From: Shewanella oncorhynchi
GTDB taxonomy: Bacteria > Pseudomonadota > Gammaproteobacteria > Enterobacterales > Shewanellaceae
Reading direction: 5' to 3'
DNA: 40,849 nucleotides
Assembly (NCBI RefSeq): GCF_012584455.1
Contig: NZ_JABAEB010000022.1
Location: 1-40,849, forward strand
Made by a program: the position numbers and the translations under genes. Below are positions 16,380-25,046 of the stretch, one piece after another. A model generated the notes under the pieces. It worked only from the letters and a program-made list of their open reading frames with translations, was not told the DNA's origin and made no database searches. Numbering within the stretch: position 1 is the stretch's first letter; each line of letters begins with the position of its first letter.

Positions 16380-18509
16380 ATGACAACTATGCTTCCAGAA
16401 ATTGGACATATATTACTGATCATCAGTAGCGTATTGGCATTATTTTCTGCAGCACTGACCTTAATCGGTGTTAAGCAGAATAATGCCTATCTAGTGGGAT
16501 TAAGCCCGATACTCTTTAGAGCCATATTTACCTCAGTATTTGTTTCACTTCTTTGCTTAATTTATTGCTTTATGACTGATGATTTTTCTGTTGTTTATGT
16601 CGCAAACCACTCTAATAGCCAATTAGCATTGGGTTATAAAGTGGCCGCCGTTTGGGGCAGCCACGAAGGGTCAATGCTGTTTTGGATATTTGCGATTGCC
16701 CTTTGGGGCGCGATCATCAGTTATCGCATAAAGATGGCGGATTGCACTCAAGATAATGCCAGCGATAAATACCAAGACGCCCTGTATTTTGCGAGACTGT
16801 TGGCTATTTTGGCATTAGTGATCCTTGGTTTTAACTTATTTTTACTCTTTACCTCTAATCCCTTTGCCCGCTTACTACCTAACATTCCGATTGAAGGGCG
16901 CGACCTTAACCCCATATTGCAGGACATTGGCTTAATACTGCATCCACCTATGCTGTTTTTGGGTTATGTCGGGCTCACTGTTTGCTTTGCCGCAGCGTTA
17001 GCATCACTGCTCGGTGGTAGTTTTAATACTCGTCAAATTAACTATTTACGACCTTGGGTATTATTAGCGTGGGTGTTTCTAACGGGCGGCAATGCCTTTG
17101 GATCTTGGTGGGCCTATAACGAACTGGGTTGGGGTGGTTGGTGGTTTTGGGATCCGGTAGAAAATGCCTCCTTTATTCCTTGGCTTGTGGCAACAGCATT
17201 AGTGCATTCCCTCATTCTCACTCAACGTACTCATGGCTTTAAACTCACGACTTTACTGCTGTGCTTATTGGCATTCTCACTCAGCTTACTCGGCAGCTTT
17301 TTGGTGCGTTCCGGCATAGTGCAATCGGTACATGCCTTTGCCGCCGATCCGACCCGTGGCATGTCAATCCTCTGCTTATTAGTGATTTTTGTTGGGGCTG
17401 CGTTACTCATTTTTGCACTCAAAGCCCACCATTTAAAACAGGATGTGGCTTTCGCGCCTTTCAGTAAGGAAACGCTGTTACTGCTCGGGATCGTTATCTT
17501 AGTCGTAGCAGCGTTTTCCGTATTACTCGGTACATTTTACCCTTTGATCTATGAGCTACTCGATTTAGGTACACTTTCAGTGGGTGCCCCTTATTTCAAC
17601 GCTATATTTGTCCCCCTCACTTTCTTGCTTGTCCTGTTAATGGGCATTGCGCCCTTAGTGCAATGGCAAATAGCGCAATGGCAAATAGTGCAATGGCAAA
17701 TAGTGCAATGGCAAAATGCCTCAAAGACTCGTATTACTTTCCTGCTCATTCCTAGCCTAGTGATATTAGCCGTCGTAGGCTGGGTAAGCTTACAAGCCGC
17801 CTCGGGCAGTAGCTTATTTTTACTCCTTGGCACTGCCGCAGCACTTTGGTTGCTGGTGTGTTTATTGCTCACGATATTGGCGGCCTCGGGATTAGGTAGA
17901 CGAATATATGCCCGGCAATTAACCCAAAACCACAGCGAGCACGGCTTAAATCCTCCCGTTAAATCATCAAAACAAGGGTTTATAGCCATGCTATTCGCCC
18001 ACTTTGGAGTGGCTATCACTATTATTGGTGCAACATCCGTCTCCTTTTTTGAACAGGAAGCCCTCCTCAGAATGGGCCCTGGCCAAGGTAAGCCTTTGGC
18101 GAGTTATGTCTTAGTGTATGAAAGCACAGAGAATGTTGAAACCAACAGCTTTACGGCAATCCAAGCCAATATAAGTATCCGCGATGGTGCGAATGATGAA
18201 GTGATCCTCGGTTACGTTAGGCCGCAACGGCAAACCTTTAAAAGCAATGGGATGGAAATGTCCCACGCGGGTATCGATCATGGATTCTGGCGGGATATTT
18301 ATGTGTCTATGGGGCTGCAATTAAGTGACAGCGAATACCTTATCCGTATCAGCTATAAACCCCTTGCGAGTTGGATCTGGCTTGGTGCGCTATTAATGAT
18401 GCTAGGTGGGGCGATTGCCGCTTGGCCTACTCGCCATTTTAGCTACCAAGCTGATTTAACAACCTTAGGTAACCTATCCCATCACAAACCACAGGAGACA
18501 CTTGCCTAA
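16380..18509 (+). CDS. CcmF-like heme lyase subunit of the sulfite locus
   Basis: 709-residue polytopic membrane protein of the CcmF/NrfE family, the core heme lyase of system I cytochrome c maturation. The heme-handling WWD domain is clear around residues 248-265 (NELGWGGWWFWDPVENASF). Conserved histidines lie in VWGSHEGSMLFW (near 95), LILHPPMLFLGY and RSGIVQSVHAFA. It starts 546 bp from sirA on the opposite strand and overlaps the next gene (TAATG). Dedicated CcmF-like proteins attach heme at non-standard motifs, such as NrfE for CXXCK, so this copy is probably reserved for the CX15CH heme of SirA. It matches what the Shewanella sir literature calls part of SirEFG, though I cannot verify the letter. 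A 15-bp tandem repeat at 17657-17716 inserts QWQIV-type repeats. Confidence 0.9.
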   Translation: MTTMLPEIGHILLIISSVLALFSAALTLIGVKQNNAYLVGLSPILFRAIFTSVFVSLLCLIYCFMTDDFSVVYVANHSNSQLALGYKVAAVWGSHEGSMLFWIFAIALWGAIISYRIKMADCTQDNASDKYQDALYFARLLAILALVILGFNLFLLFTSNPFARLLPNIPIEGRDLNPILQDIGLILHPPMLFLGYVGLTVCFAAALASLLGGSFNTRQINYLRPWVLLAWVFLTGGNAFGSWWAYNELGWGGWWFWDPVENASFIPWLVATALVHSLILTQRTHGFKLTTLLLCLLAFSLSLLGSFLVRSGIVQSVHAFAADPTRGMSILCLLVIFVGAALLIFALKAHHLKQDVAFAPFSKETLLLLGIVILVVAAFSVLLGTFYPLIYELLDLGTLSVGAPYFNAIFVPLTFLLVLLMGIAPLVQWQIAQWQIVQWQIVQWQNASKTRITFLLIPSLVILAVVGWVSLQAASGSSLFLLLGTAAALWLLVCLLLTILAASGLGRRIYARQLTQNHSEHGLNPPVKSSKQGFIAMLFAHFGVAITIIGATSVSFFEQEALLRMGPGQGKPLASYVLVYESTENVETNSFTAIQANISIRDGANDEVILGYVRPQRQTFKSNGMEMSHAGIDHGFWRDIYVSMGLQLSDSEYLIRISYKPLASWIWLGALLMMLGGAIAAWPTRHFSYQADLTTLGNLSHHKPQETLA
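17657..17716 (+). repeat. Coding 15-bp tandem repeat (four copies) in the ccmF-like gene
   Basis: Four head-to-tail units of AGTGCAATGGCAAAT. Unit 2 has C for T at its third base and unit 4 ends AAA. They encode QWQIA, QWQIV, QWQIV and QWQN. The reading frame is kept whatever the copy number, because the unit is a multiple of three. It lies in a loop between membrane segments, just after MGIAPLV. Confidence 0.9.
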
Positions 18510-18928
18510 TGAATCCAATATTGCGCTTTTTAGTCTTACTGCTCCCTATCACCTTATGTGGGATAGGGATCCCATGCTTATCCGTTGCGCAAGCTCAGCC
18601 CATATCAAGCCTTTCCTACCAGCAACAGGCAATAGATATCAGTAAAGTCCTGCGTTGCCCTATGGCGACGAATCAAAGCCTATTTGAATCACAGGCGCCA
18701 ATCGCCCACGAGCTCAAAGCACAAATATTCTCGATGCTGGAACAGGGGCAAAACCAAGATGAGATTATCGATTTTATGGTGCAACGCTATGGTCAAAAAA
18801 TCCGTTATCAACCTGAATTTAAAGCCTCCACCTTCGCACTTTGGTTTGGGCCACTGCTGTTATTAGTGCTTGGTGTTGGGTTGTGTCTCGCATTGGTAAC
18901 CCGTAGAAAAACACAAACGACTATTTAA
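18509..18928 (+). CDS. CcmH/NrfF-like protein with an incomplete redox motif
   Basis: 139 residues: signal peptide (to about residue 30), a periplasmic three-helix CcmH domain, and a C-terminal anchor (FALWFGPLLLLVLGVGLCLALV) followed by basic residues. CcmH normally reduces the apocytochrome cysteines through LRCxxC. Here the motif reads LRCPMATNQSL, so the first cysteine is present and the second is replaced by alanine. The remaining family landmarks, NQSL, the AxELKAQIFSMLEQGQ helix and DFMVQRYGQ, are intact. The start codon overlaps the ccmF-like stop (TAATG), so the two are co-translated. A single-cysteine CcmH could still form a mixed disulfide but not an internal one. The gene is likely functional, given its intact frame and context. 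Confidence 0.88.
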   Translation: MNPILRFLVLLLPITLCGIGIPCLSVAQAQPISSLSYQQQAIDISKVLRCPMATNQSLFESQAPIAHELKAQIFSMLEQGQNQDEIIDFMVQRYGQKIRYQPEFKASTFALWFGPLLLLVLGVGLCLALVTRRKTQTTI

Positions 18929-18945
18929 AAGTAAAGGATAACCAG

Positions 18946-19530
18946 ATGAAATTACACTATTTTCCCTTTGTTCTACTCGTGTGTTTGGGTCTGTTTTCTA
19001 ATAGCAGCTCAGCCCACTCACTAGACAATAAACTCTACAGTACAGGAGAGCCCCTCCCTAAGCCCCTTGTGATGACTGGTTTTATAGAAATGCAGCACGC
19101 ACGCGGCGTACCAGAAGTTCCCTTTATTGATGAATCAGGACAAACCCAAACCCTAAAACAGCACCAAGGCAAATTGGTTTTAGTTAATCTTTGGGCAACC
19201 TGGTGCGCCCCCTGTTTAAGGGAAATTCCAGAACTCCACAAGCTTAAGCAGCAGTATCAAGGGAAGAATATCGCCATCATTCCAATCTCTATCGATGAAG
19301 AATCTAAAGATGTACGCCCTTTTCTTAACCAACATGGCTTTAGCGGCTATGCCACTTGGCTTGACCCGGAGCAAAACATAGAACAAATCATTCCCGCGAA
19401 TGTCGTACCCGCCAGTTATATTTTTGATGCTAAAGGTAATCTTGTCGGTTTTGTGCGGGGATATCTCGATTGGACTGATAAAGACGTTGGCCCTTATCTT
19501 GATCAACTGATTGCAAAATACGGCCAATAA
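18946..19530 (+). CDS. Periplasmic thioredoxin-like protein (CcmG/ResA/DsbE type)
   Basis: 194 residues with a signal peptide (about 1-23) and a thioredoxin domain. The active site WCAPC (Cys87 and Cys90) follows NLWAT, and the cis-proline region reads VVPASYIFD. Such proteins keep apocytochrome cysteines reduced before heme attachment. A short spacer of 17 bp from the CcmH-like gene and an AAGGA ribosome binding site indicate the same operon. With the CcmH partner lacking a cysteine, this protein may be the main reductant for the SirA heme motifs. The operon ends at the terminator at 19594. Confidence 0.9.
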   Translation: MKLHYFPFVLLVCLGLFSNSSSAHSLDNKLYSTGEPLPKPLVMTGFIEMQHARGVPEVPFIDESGQTQTLKQHQGKLVLVNLWATWCAPCLREIPELHKLKQQYQGKNIAIIPISIDEESKDVRPFLNQHGFSGYATWLDPEQNIEQIIPANVVPASYIFDAKGNLVGFVRGYLDWTDKDVGPYLDQLIAKYGQ

Positions 19531-19593
19531 TCACCAAGTAACACAGACTCACAATATATTTCTCCGTTCGGTCATCCGCCAAAATTTACCGAA

Positions 19594-19630
19594 ACCCGCT
19601 GCCGCCTATTTGGCTGCGGGTATTTTTATC
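19594..19630 (+). terminator. Intrinsic terminator of the heme-ligation operon
   Basis: Stem ACCCGC-T-GCC/GGC-T-GCGGGT (19594-19621) with one internal mismatch, followed by ATTTTTATCT. It lies 63 bp after the thioredoxin-like gene. Confidence 0.75.
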
Positions 19631-19704
19631 TCTACCCCATCTTTGTATTCTGCGACGCATTTCTTTAAAATTGCCGCCAAATTCTTTATTTCAAGGCAAA
19701 TCAG

Positions 19705-20283
19705 ATGAAACTCACCCGCTTAACTCAACCTATTTATGACCACTTATATCGTGATATCAGTGAGTTTCGTAGCACCTTCGACTTGCCCGTTAATGATATT
19801 GATTCTTTAGATGACAAGGCCGATACCTTACATACTTCATTGATTATTGAAGAGTTAACTGAACTAGCCGAAGCAGATAGCCGTATCGAGCAAGCCGATG
19901 CCATCGTCGATTCTGTGTATGTGTTAATGGGGCGTTTAGTGCATTTAGGCGCACAAGCCATGACCGACAGACTCGAAATCAGTTACCTGATTGACTTATT
20001 GCTTTGTGTGGCTCAAAACCGTGAAATCGACTTTATTAGCTGCTGGGATGAAGTCCACTCGAGCAATATGAGTAAAGTGTGCCGTAACGAGCAAGAACTG
20101 GCCGAGACCATTGCCTTCTATGCCAAGCAAGGTGTTGAAATTGTCGGTAGTCAGCAAGGTGATTTCATCATAGCCAAATGCGCTAAAGATGTTGAAATGG
20201 CAGGTAAAGTGGTTCGCCAAGGTAAGGTACTAAAATCGGTTTACTACCGCCCAGCGGATCTGACTACACTGGTTAAAGCCTAA
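19705..20283 (+). CDS. All-alpha NTP pyrophosphohydrolase-like protein (MazG/HisE fold)
   Basis: This 192-residue soluble protein has the EExxE...ExxD metal-binding arrangement of all-alpha NTP pyrophosphatases. Residues 48-53 read IEELTE (Glu49, Glu50, Glu53), and Glu62 and Asp65/Asp69 follow in IEQADAIVDSVYVLMG. Enzymes with this fold hydrolyse nucleoside triphosphates or phosphoribosyl-ATP to release pyrophosphate. A C-terminal half (about 105-192) continues beyond the minimal domain and includes a KVCRNEQELAETIAFY helix typical of longer MazG-like proteins. The substrate cannot be read from sequence. The ATG follows AAGGCAAATCAG. It is preceded by a terminator and stands alone. Confidence 0.75.
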   Translation: MKLTRLTQPIYDHLYRDISEFRSTFDLPVNDIDSLDDKADTLHTSLIIEELTELAEADSRIEQADAIVDSVYVLMGRLVHLGAQAMTDRLEISYLIDLLLCVAQNREIDFISCWDEVHSSNMSKVCRNEQELAETIAFYAKQGVEIVGSQQGDFIIAKCAKDVEMAGKVVRQGKVLKSVYYRPADLTTLVKA

Positions 20284-20293
20284 CCACGGCAGG

Positions 20294-20326
20294 CCTAGGA
20301 TAGCACTTAACTAAGTGCGTCCTAGG
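20294..20326. terminator. Possible bidirectional terminator hairpin between convergent genes
   Basis: Outer stem CCTAGGA/TCCTAGG and inner stem GCACTT/AAGTGC with a 4-nt loop lie between convergent stop codons (20283 and 20357). No T-run follows, so efficient intrinsic termination is uncertain. Confidence 0.45.
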
Positions 20327-20356
20327 ATGTGTTGAACAAGGCTAAAACGGCAGAAC

Positions 20357-20575
20357 TCAGTCCAATGTATCACTCTTACGATATTCTAAAATATCCCCAG
20401 GCTGGCACGACAGGTACTCACAAATACTCGCCAGTGTTTCAAAACGCACGCCTTTCACCTTGCCGCGTTTTAGCAGGGATAAATTCGCTTCGGTAATGCC
20501 AACCGCTTTGGCAAGCTCCTTAGAACTCACCTTCCGTATCGCCATCATGACGTCTAAATTAACGATAATGTCCAA
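20357..20575 (-). CDS. Short XRE-family HTH regulator paired with DUF2975
   Basis: 72-residue Cro/CI-type helix-turn-helix protein (YozG-like). The HTH covers about residues 17-40 (SSKELAKAVGITEANLSLLK), followed by FETLASICEYLSCQPGDILEY, which is standard for this small family. Family members begin with a conserved IIVNLDVMMA stretch, so the TTG at 20573-20575 is the right start; the first ATG would remove it. It starts within a few bases of the stop of the DUF2975 gene, a known conserved pairing. It probably regulates its own operon. The target is not known. Confidence 0.87.
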   Translation of the reverse strand: MDIIVNLDVMMAIRKVSSKELAKAVGITEANLSLLKRGKVKGVRFETLASICEYLSCQPGDILEYRKSDTLD

Positions 20576-20577
20576 AA

Positions 20578-21096
20578 TTACACAAACTCTTTGTTTTCTG
20601 CCTCAAAATCTCGGGCAGCTTTAAGCAAATAAACAATCAGCAACATCAATAAAATCGTGGTGATATTGCCAAAATCGAGCGCCAAGTCGATACGAGTATC
20701 CTCAAAAAGCGACTTGTGATAGTAACCTACGCCTAAGGTTTGCAGTATCTCTATCACTAAGGCGGCAACCTTAAGCCAAACCAACCACAGATAACAATGC
20801 ATACTTTCGTCGCTAAAAAACAAGCCGTCTTGATAGTAGGCTAATAATTTTTGCAGCCAATAAACCCCCAGTAAAAACGTGATAAACAATGGACTTAACA
20901 TTAACAGCAACAGGGTTTGACTCGCATCAGGCGATACCCATAGCGCTTGGAACAATCCATTATTCGATCCAAAACGTATCTCATCATGGACTAAGTAGCT
21001 ATAACCCAGATACACCACCACAATCGTAGCGGCCAACAAAATCACCCACCGTAAAAATGCACTGATTTTTATTAACTTTTCTATGTTTTTATTCAT
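20578..21096 (-). CDS. DUF2975 domain membrane protein
   Basis: 172-residue protein with four hydrophobic segments, at about 13-36 (LRWVILLAATIVVVYLGY), 60-82, 107-126 and 140-160. This is the DUF2975 layout. Function of the family is unknown. It is commonly encoded immediately upstream of a small XRE regulator, as here, which suggests a membrane protein and regulator module. I use the ATG at 21094-21096; the codon before it is GTG. It diverges from the S9 peptidase gene. Confidence 0.85.
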   Translation of the reverse strand: MNKNIEKLIKISAFLRWVILLAATIVVVYLGYSYLVHDEIRFGSNNGLFQALWVSPDASQTLLLLMLSPLFITFLLGVYWLQKLLAYYQDGLFFSDESMHCYLWLVWLKVAALVIEILQTLGVGYYHKSLFEDTRIDLALDFGNITTILLMLLIVYLLKAARDFEAENKEFV

Positions 21097-21254
21097 CACT
21101 CAATCCTAAATTTAATCCAATCCCAGTGCTCTTTAACCTTGGCTAGTATACTCGTTCGGTAAAATATATTGCAAAGAAATATAATTTTATTGTTTTACGA
21201 TAATTAATTTTCGTATTAACATGATGTCACTTCTAACAACTCGAGGTTACAACA

Positions 21255-23315
21255 ATGCGATTATCCTCCTTCACAAGCCAGTTATGCAGTGCTGCTATTG
21301 CCGCTATGCTACTCGCAAGCTGTTCAGCCTCAACCACTGAGCAAAAAGCCAATACGGATAGGCTTAACAGCCAGCAAGCCCAAGTGCCGCTCATTCCCAT
21401 CGAAGATTTTTTCAATGAGCAAAATATTCACCATTTAAAAATGTCCGCCGACGGTAAATGGTTAGCCTTCACAAAGGAATACCAAGGTGCGAGCAATATT
21501 TATGTAATGGCGGATAAAAGCGATCTTGCAAGTGCGACACTCTTAACGCAGTCCATTGAACCTATTAAAGAATTTGAATGGTCATCCAACAGTAACGAAC
21601 TCTTTTTTATGAAAGATAAAGGGGGAAATGAAAACACCCAAATTTTTAAACTCAGCTTTGAAACTTCCCAAGGCAAAATAGAGCCAAAAGAGCAGCAACT
21701 GACGCACAATGACAAGGTGAAATACAGCGTCATGGAACAGCCCAAGGATAACCCTGAGCAGCTGGTTGTGATGGCGAACCACGATGAATCGAGTCGGATG
21801 GATATCTATTGGCTCAACACCCATGATGGCAAGCTAACGCCTATTTTTGAAAACAACTTAAACTTGGTGCAAATGAAGTTTAATAAACAAGGGCATCCCG
21901 TTATTGGCAGTAGCACTAATCTAGATAACAGCTATAGCCTCTACGCACTCATTGATGGCACTTGGCGTAAAATAATCCACACAGCTAAGGGTGAAAGCAT
22001 TGATATCTTAAAAGTAAACGATGCGAAAAAACTCGCCTATATCAGTGCCAACATCGGTGAGCGGGATAAACAACAACTGCTCAAAGTTGATCTTATGACG
22101 GGAAAATATGAAACCTTACATAAAGATCCTAAGGATGAAGCGGATGTTTATCAGGTATTGTTTAACGATGCTGGTGAACCTTTAGCCATTTCCTATTACG
22201 GCGGTCGCTTAAGAACCTATCCACTTGATACTGAGTTTGCTAAGCACTGGGATGTGATCAATAGGCATTTTAATCAAGATGTTGAAATAACCATTACCGA
22301 ACGTAACGAGAAAAATAATCTCTGGCAGATCAACGTCGCGAGCGATAGGGCATCGAGCTTAGATTACCAATACAATGCCATTAATGGTGATATCCACTTA
22401 CTCGCGGATATTCCTCCAAGCATACAAGCAGAACTGCTATCACCCAGACAATCCCTAGTCTATACCGCAAGGGATGGTGTAAAAATTCAGGCTTATTTGA
22501 CATTACCAAAGGGAAACCAGCGCAATTTACCCACCATCATTCTGCCCCATGGCGGCCCTTGGGCTCGGGACTACTGGGCGCTAGACTCGGGTTACTTCCA
22601 TGCGATTGCTCAGTTCTATGCAAATCGTGGTTATGCCGTGTTACAGCCAAACTTTCGCGCATCGACAGGATTTGGCAAACACTTCCTCAACTTAGGCAAT
22701 AACAATTGGGGCACTGGCAGTATGCAAGATGACCTGACTGATGGTGCAAATTACTTGGTCGAACAAGGGATTGCGGATAAAAATCGCTTGGGGATCTTTG
22801 GCGCATCTTACGGTGGTTATGCGGCTTTATCCGGCGCGACTTTTACCCCAGATCTTTACCAAGCCGTGATCGCCTATGTGGGGCCGTCAAGCTTAGTCAC
22901 GCTAATGGCGTCTTTCCCCGATTACTGGCGCCCCTATTTAGGTCAATGGTTTGAATCAGTGGGAGACCCGTTAATTCCTGAACAAAAACAAGATATGGAG
23001 AACCGCTCCCCAATTAATTTTGTCGATAACATAAAAGCACCGCTGATGCTTATCCAAGGAGCGAATGATCCGCGAGTGACTCAAGTTGAATCAGATAATA
23101 TTGCGAAAAAAATGTACCAAAAATCGTTACCCGTTGAATACTTACTCGCCAAAGATGAAGGTCATGGATTTATCAAACGTGCCAACAAGCTCGCCTCGAT
23201 AATTGCGACTGAACGTTTCTTTGGTAAGTACTTAGGCGGAAAAGTGGATAATAATGTCAATCCAGCTTTGCTTGAACATCTTAATAGCTTAAATGTTGAT
23301 ATAGAAAAACTGTAA
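21255..23315 (+). CDS. S9 family prolyl oligopeptidase-like lipoprotein
   Basis: 686-residue serine peptidase with an N-terminal lipoprotein signal (lipobox LASC, Cys23). A beta-propeller-like region runs to about residue 400 (repeats such as LKMSADGKWLAF). The C-terminal alpha/beta hydrolase domain has the triad Ser518 in GASYGG, Asp605 in GANDPR and His637 in DEGHGF. The HGGPWARDYW oxyanion-region motif is also present. These features fit the S9C acylaminoacyl-peptidase/dipeptidyl peptidase group. It would cleave short peptides at the envelope. The ATG follows GAGGTTACAACA. It is a single gene. Confidence 0.92.
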   Translation: MRLSSFTSQLCSAAIAAMLLASCSASTTEQKANTDRLNSQQAQVPLIPIEDFFNEQNIHHLKMSADGKWLAFTKEYQGASNIYVMADKSDLASATLLTQSIEPIKEFEWSSNSNELFFMKDKGGNENTQIFKLSFETSQGKIEPKEQQLTHNDKVKYSVMEQPKDNPEQLVVMANHDESSRMDIYWLNTHDGKLTPIFENNLNLVQMKFNKQGHPVIGSSTNLDNSYSLYALIDGTWRKIIHTAKGESIDILKVNDAKKLAYISANIGERDKQQLLKVDLMTGKYETLHKDPKDEADVYQVLFNDAGEPLAISYYGGRLRTYPLDTEFAKHWDVINRHFNQDVEITITERNEKNNLWQINVASDRASSLDYQYNAINGDIHLLADIPPSIQAELLSPRQSLVYTARDGVKIQAYLTLPKGNQRNLPTIILPHGGPWARDYWALDSGYFHAIAQFYANRGYAVLQPNFRASTGFGKHFLNLGNNNWGTGSMQDDLTDGANYLVEQGIADKNRLGIFGASYGGYAALSGATFTPDLYQAVIAYVGPSSLVTLMASFPDYWRPYLGQWFESVGDPLIPEQKQDMENRSPINFVDNIKAPLMLIQGANDPRVTQVESDNIAKKMYQKSLPVEYLLAKDEGHGFIKRANKLASIIATERFFGKYLGGKVDNNVNPALLEHLNSLNVDIEKL

Positions 23316-23444
23316 CCTTAATAAAGCGTTAGAAGTGCTACACCAATTTTGCCAAGGAAGGCGAAATATCTTAACAGGTTAACGCGGTTAACTGTGGGCC
23401 AATAGACTAATCTATCAAGTATGACTACACCCCAAGAGATAAAA

Positions 23445-23732
23445 ATGAATCCAGCAAAAGTCGTGCGTGCCGAGGTTAAGCAATTGACTGATTTACCCAA
23501 TATTGGCAAAGCCTGTGCGGCGGATTTACGTTTGCTTGGCATAGATAAGCCTGAGCAGTTGTTAGATAGAAACCCCTACGAGCTGTATCAAACGCTGTGC
23601 GACAAAACGGGCCAGAGACACGACCCCTGTATGCTCGATGTGTTTATCTCCATCACCCGTTTTATGGCAGGTGAAGATCCTAAACCTTGGTGGTTTTACA
23701 CCGATGAGCGCAAAAATACCTTAGAGAAATGA
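23445..23732 (+). CDS. Helix-hairpin-helix Cdd1-like protein
   Basis: 95 residues. The LTDLPNIGKACAADLRLLGI segment is a helix-hairpin-helix, followed by KPEQLLDRNPYELYQTLCDKTG and HDPCMLDVFISITRFMAG, which matches the Cdd1 (pathogenicity locus) family. These are small, probably DNA-associated proteins of unknown role. I choose the ATG at 23445, which has AAGAGATAAA ahead of it; an ATG at 23421 would add eight residues but has no ribosome binding site. It converges on the permease gene, with only 11 bp between stop codons. Confidence 0.8.
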   Translation: MNPAKVVRAEVKQLTDLPNIGKACAADLRLLGIDKPEQLLDRNPYELYQTLCDKTGQRHDPCMLDVFISITRFMAGEDPKPWWFYTDERKNTLEK

Positions 23733-23743
23733 AGCTTTAGCGA

Positions 23744-24823
23744 CTATTTATCCTCCTGTTTACCCATTATCGTTTCGGGCTCTTCCCTTAACCACTCACG
23801 CCAAATAGCCACCAGCAGGGCCATCAATACTGGACCAACAAACAAACCGACAAAACCCATGGTTTTTACGCCGCCGATCAAACCGAAAAAAGTCGGTAAG
23901 AAAGGCAATTTAATCGGCCCACCGACAAGATTAGGCCTTAAGGTTTTATCGACAATAAACAACTCTATGCTGCCCCAAAGAAACAAGCCGACCCCCGCCG
24001 TCATATCGCCAGTGCCGACAAGGTAGAGTGAAATCAAGGTAAACATGGTTGGCGCGCCGCCAGGAACCAAGGCCATAAAGGCGGTTAACACCCCAAAAGC
24101 CACGGCCGAAGGTACTCCCGCAATCCAATAGGCAATCCCCAGCACTATGCCCTCACCAATTGCGATAAGCGTCATACCTATCACGGTAGAACTGACTGTT
24201 GCAGGCACCACACGGGAAAAACTATGCCAGCGAGCAGGCAGCACTCGCTCACCCACGATATCCAACTGTTTAGCCACTTGCGGACCATCTTTATAGAGGA
24301 AAAACAAAGTGATCAGCATAAAAAGTAAGGTCAACAACAACCCTAAAGTATTCCAACCCAATTGCAGCACCCAACGGGAAATGCCACTCAAATTCTGGCC
24401 ACTAATGGCACTGATAATTTGGCCTAATTCATGGGGTTCACCAATAAACTGCTGCCATTGCAGGGTTAACCATTCGCCCATCCAAGGCAAGTCTTTGATC
24501 CACAAGGGCACGGGCGAACCATGTTGGTTAGTGAACACCAACCAATCAACCCAAGTTCTAATCTCTTGTAACGCATAGGAAAATACAAACACCAGCGGAA
24601 TAATCAGCCCGAGCACAATACAACACAGGGCAATGGTTGCCGCCAACGCCGAGCGACCACCGCATTTTGCCAATAGTTTTTGATAGAGAGGCCAACTTGA
24701 AAAACACACAATCAATGCAGCTAAGGCGGGCACTAAAAAATCGATAAAAAAGAATACGCCAGCACACAAGAGCAAAACCAACAAACTACGGCCAATAGCG
24801 GCATTACTGAAAATCGGCGTCAT
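23744..24823 (-). CDS. AI-2E family transporter (YdiK/PerM-type permease)
   Basis: 359-residue inner-membrane protein with about eight hydrophobic segments. Landmarks of the AI-2E exporter (UPF0118) family include GVLTAFMALVPGGAPTMF, FIVDKTLRPNLVGG and LPFLPTFFGLIGGVKTMGFVGLFVGPV. Members move small molecules or ions; a few have been linked to autoinducer-2 or to Na+/H+ exchange, so the substrate is open. I start at the ATG at 24821-24823; the longer frame needs a GTG and adds 16 residues. Confidence 0.87.
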   Translation of the reverse strand: MTPIFSNAAIGRSLLVLLLCAGVFFFIDFLVPALAALIVCFSSWPLYQKLLAKCGGRSALAATIALCCIVLGLIIPLVFVFSYALQEIRTWVDWLVFTNQHGSPVPLWIKDLPWMGEWLTLQWQQFIGEPHELGQIISAISGQNLSGISRWVLQLGWNTLGLLLTLLFMLITLFFLYKDGPQVAKQLDIVGERVLPARWHSFSRVVPATVSSTVIGMTLIAIGEGIVLGIAYWIAGVPSAVAFGVLTAFMALVPGGAPTMFTLISLYLVGTGDMTAGVGLFLWGSIELFIVDKTLRPNLVGGPIKLPFLPTFFGLIGGVKTMGFVGLFVGPVLMALLVAIWREWLREEPETIMGKQEDK

Positions 24824-25000
24824 AGTGCTAAAACCCCCCACAATAAAATTCAACGATAAAATGGAAAACACTCTGCATTACCAGACAAGGTTAACGCTTA
24901 ACCAACTCGTTCTACGAATCAGTTTATTGCGCAGTGCTTCCCATGGGCAATGACTTTAACACCGAATATTGAGCTGTGTATCTATTCAATCTTTGAAGAC

Positions 25001-25030
25001 AAAAGGCCTTTAGATATCTATCAAAGGCCT
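25001..25030 (-). terminator. Intrinsic terminator of the double-thioredoxin gene
   Basis: 8-bp stem AGGCCTTT/AAAGGCCT (25004-25030) with TTTTG following on the minus strand, 17 bases past the stop at 25047. Confidence 0.8.
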
Positions 25031-25046
25031 AACATTTGGAATGAGC

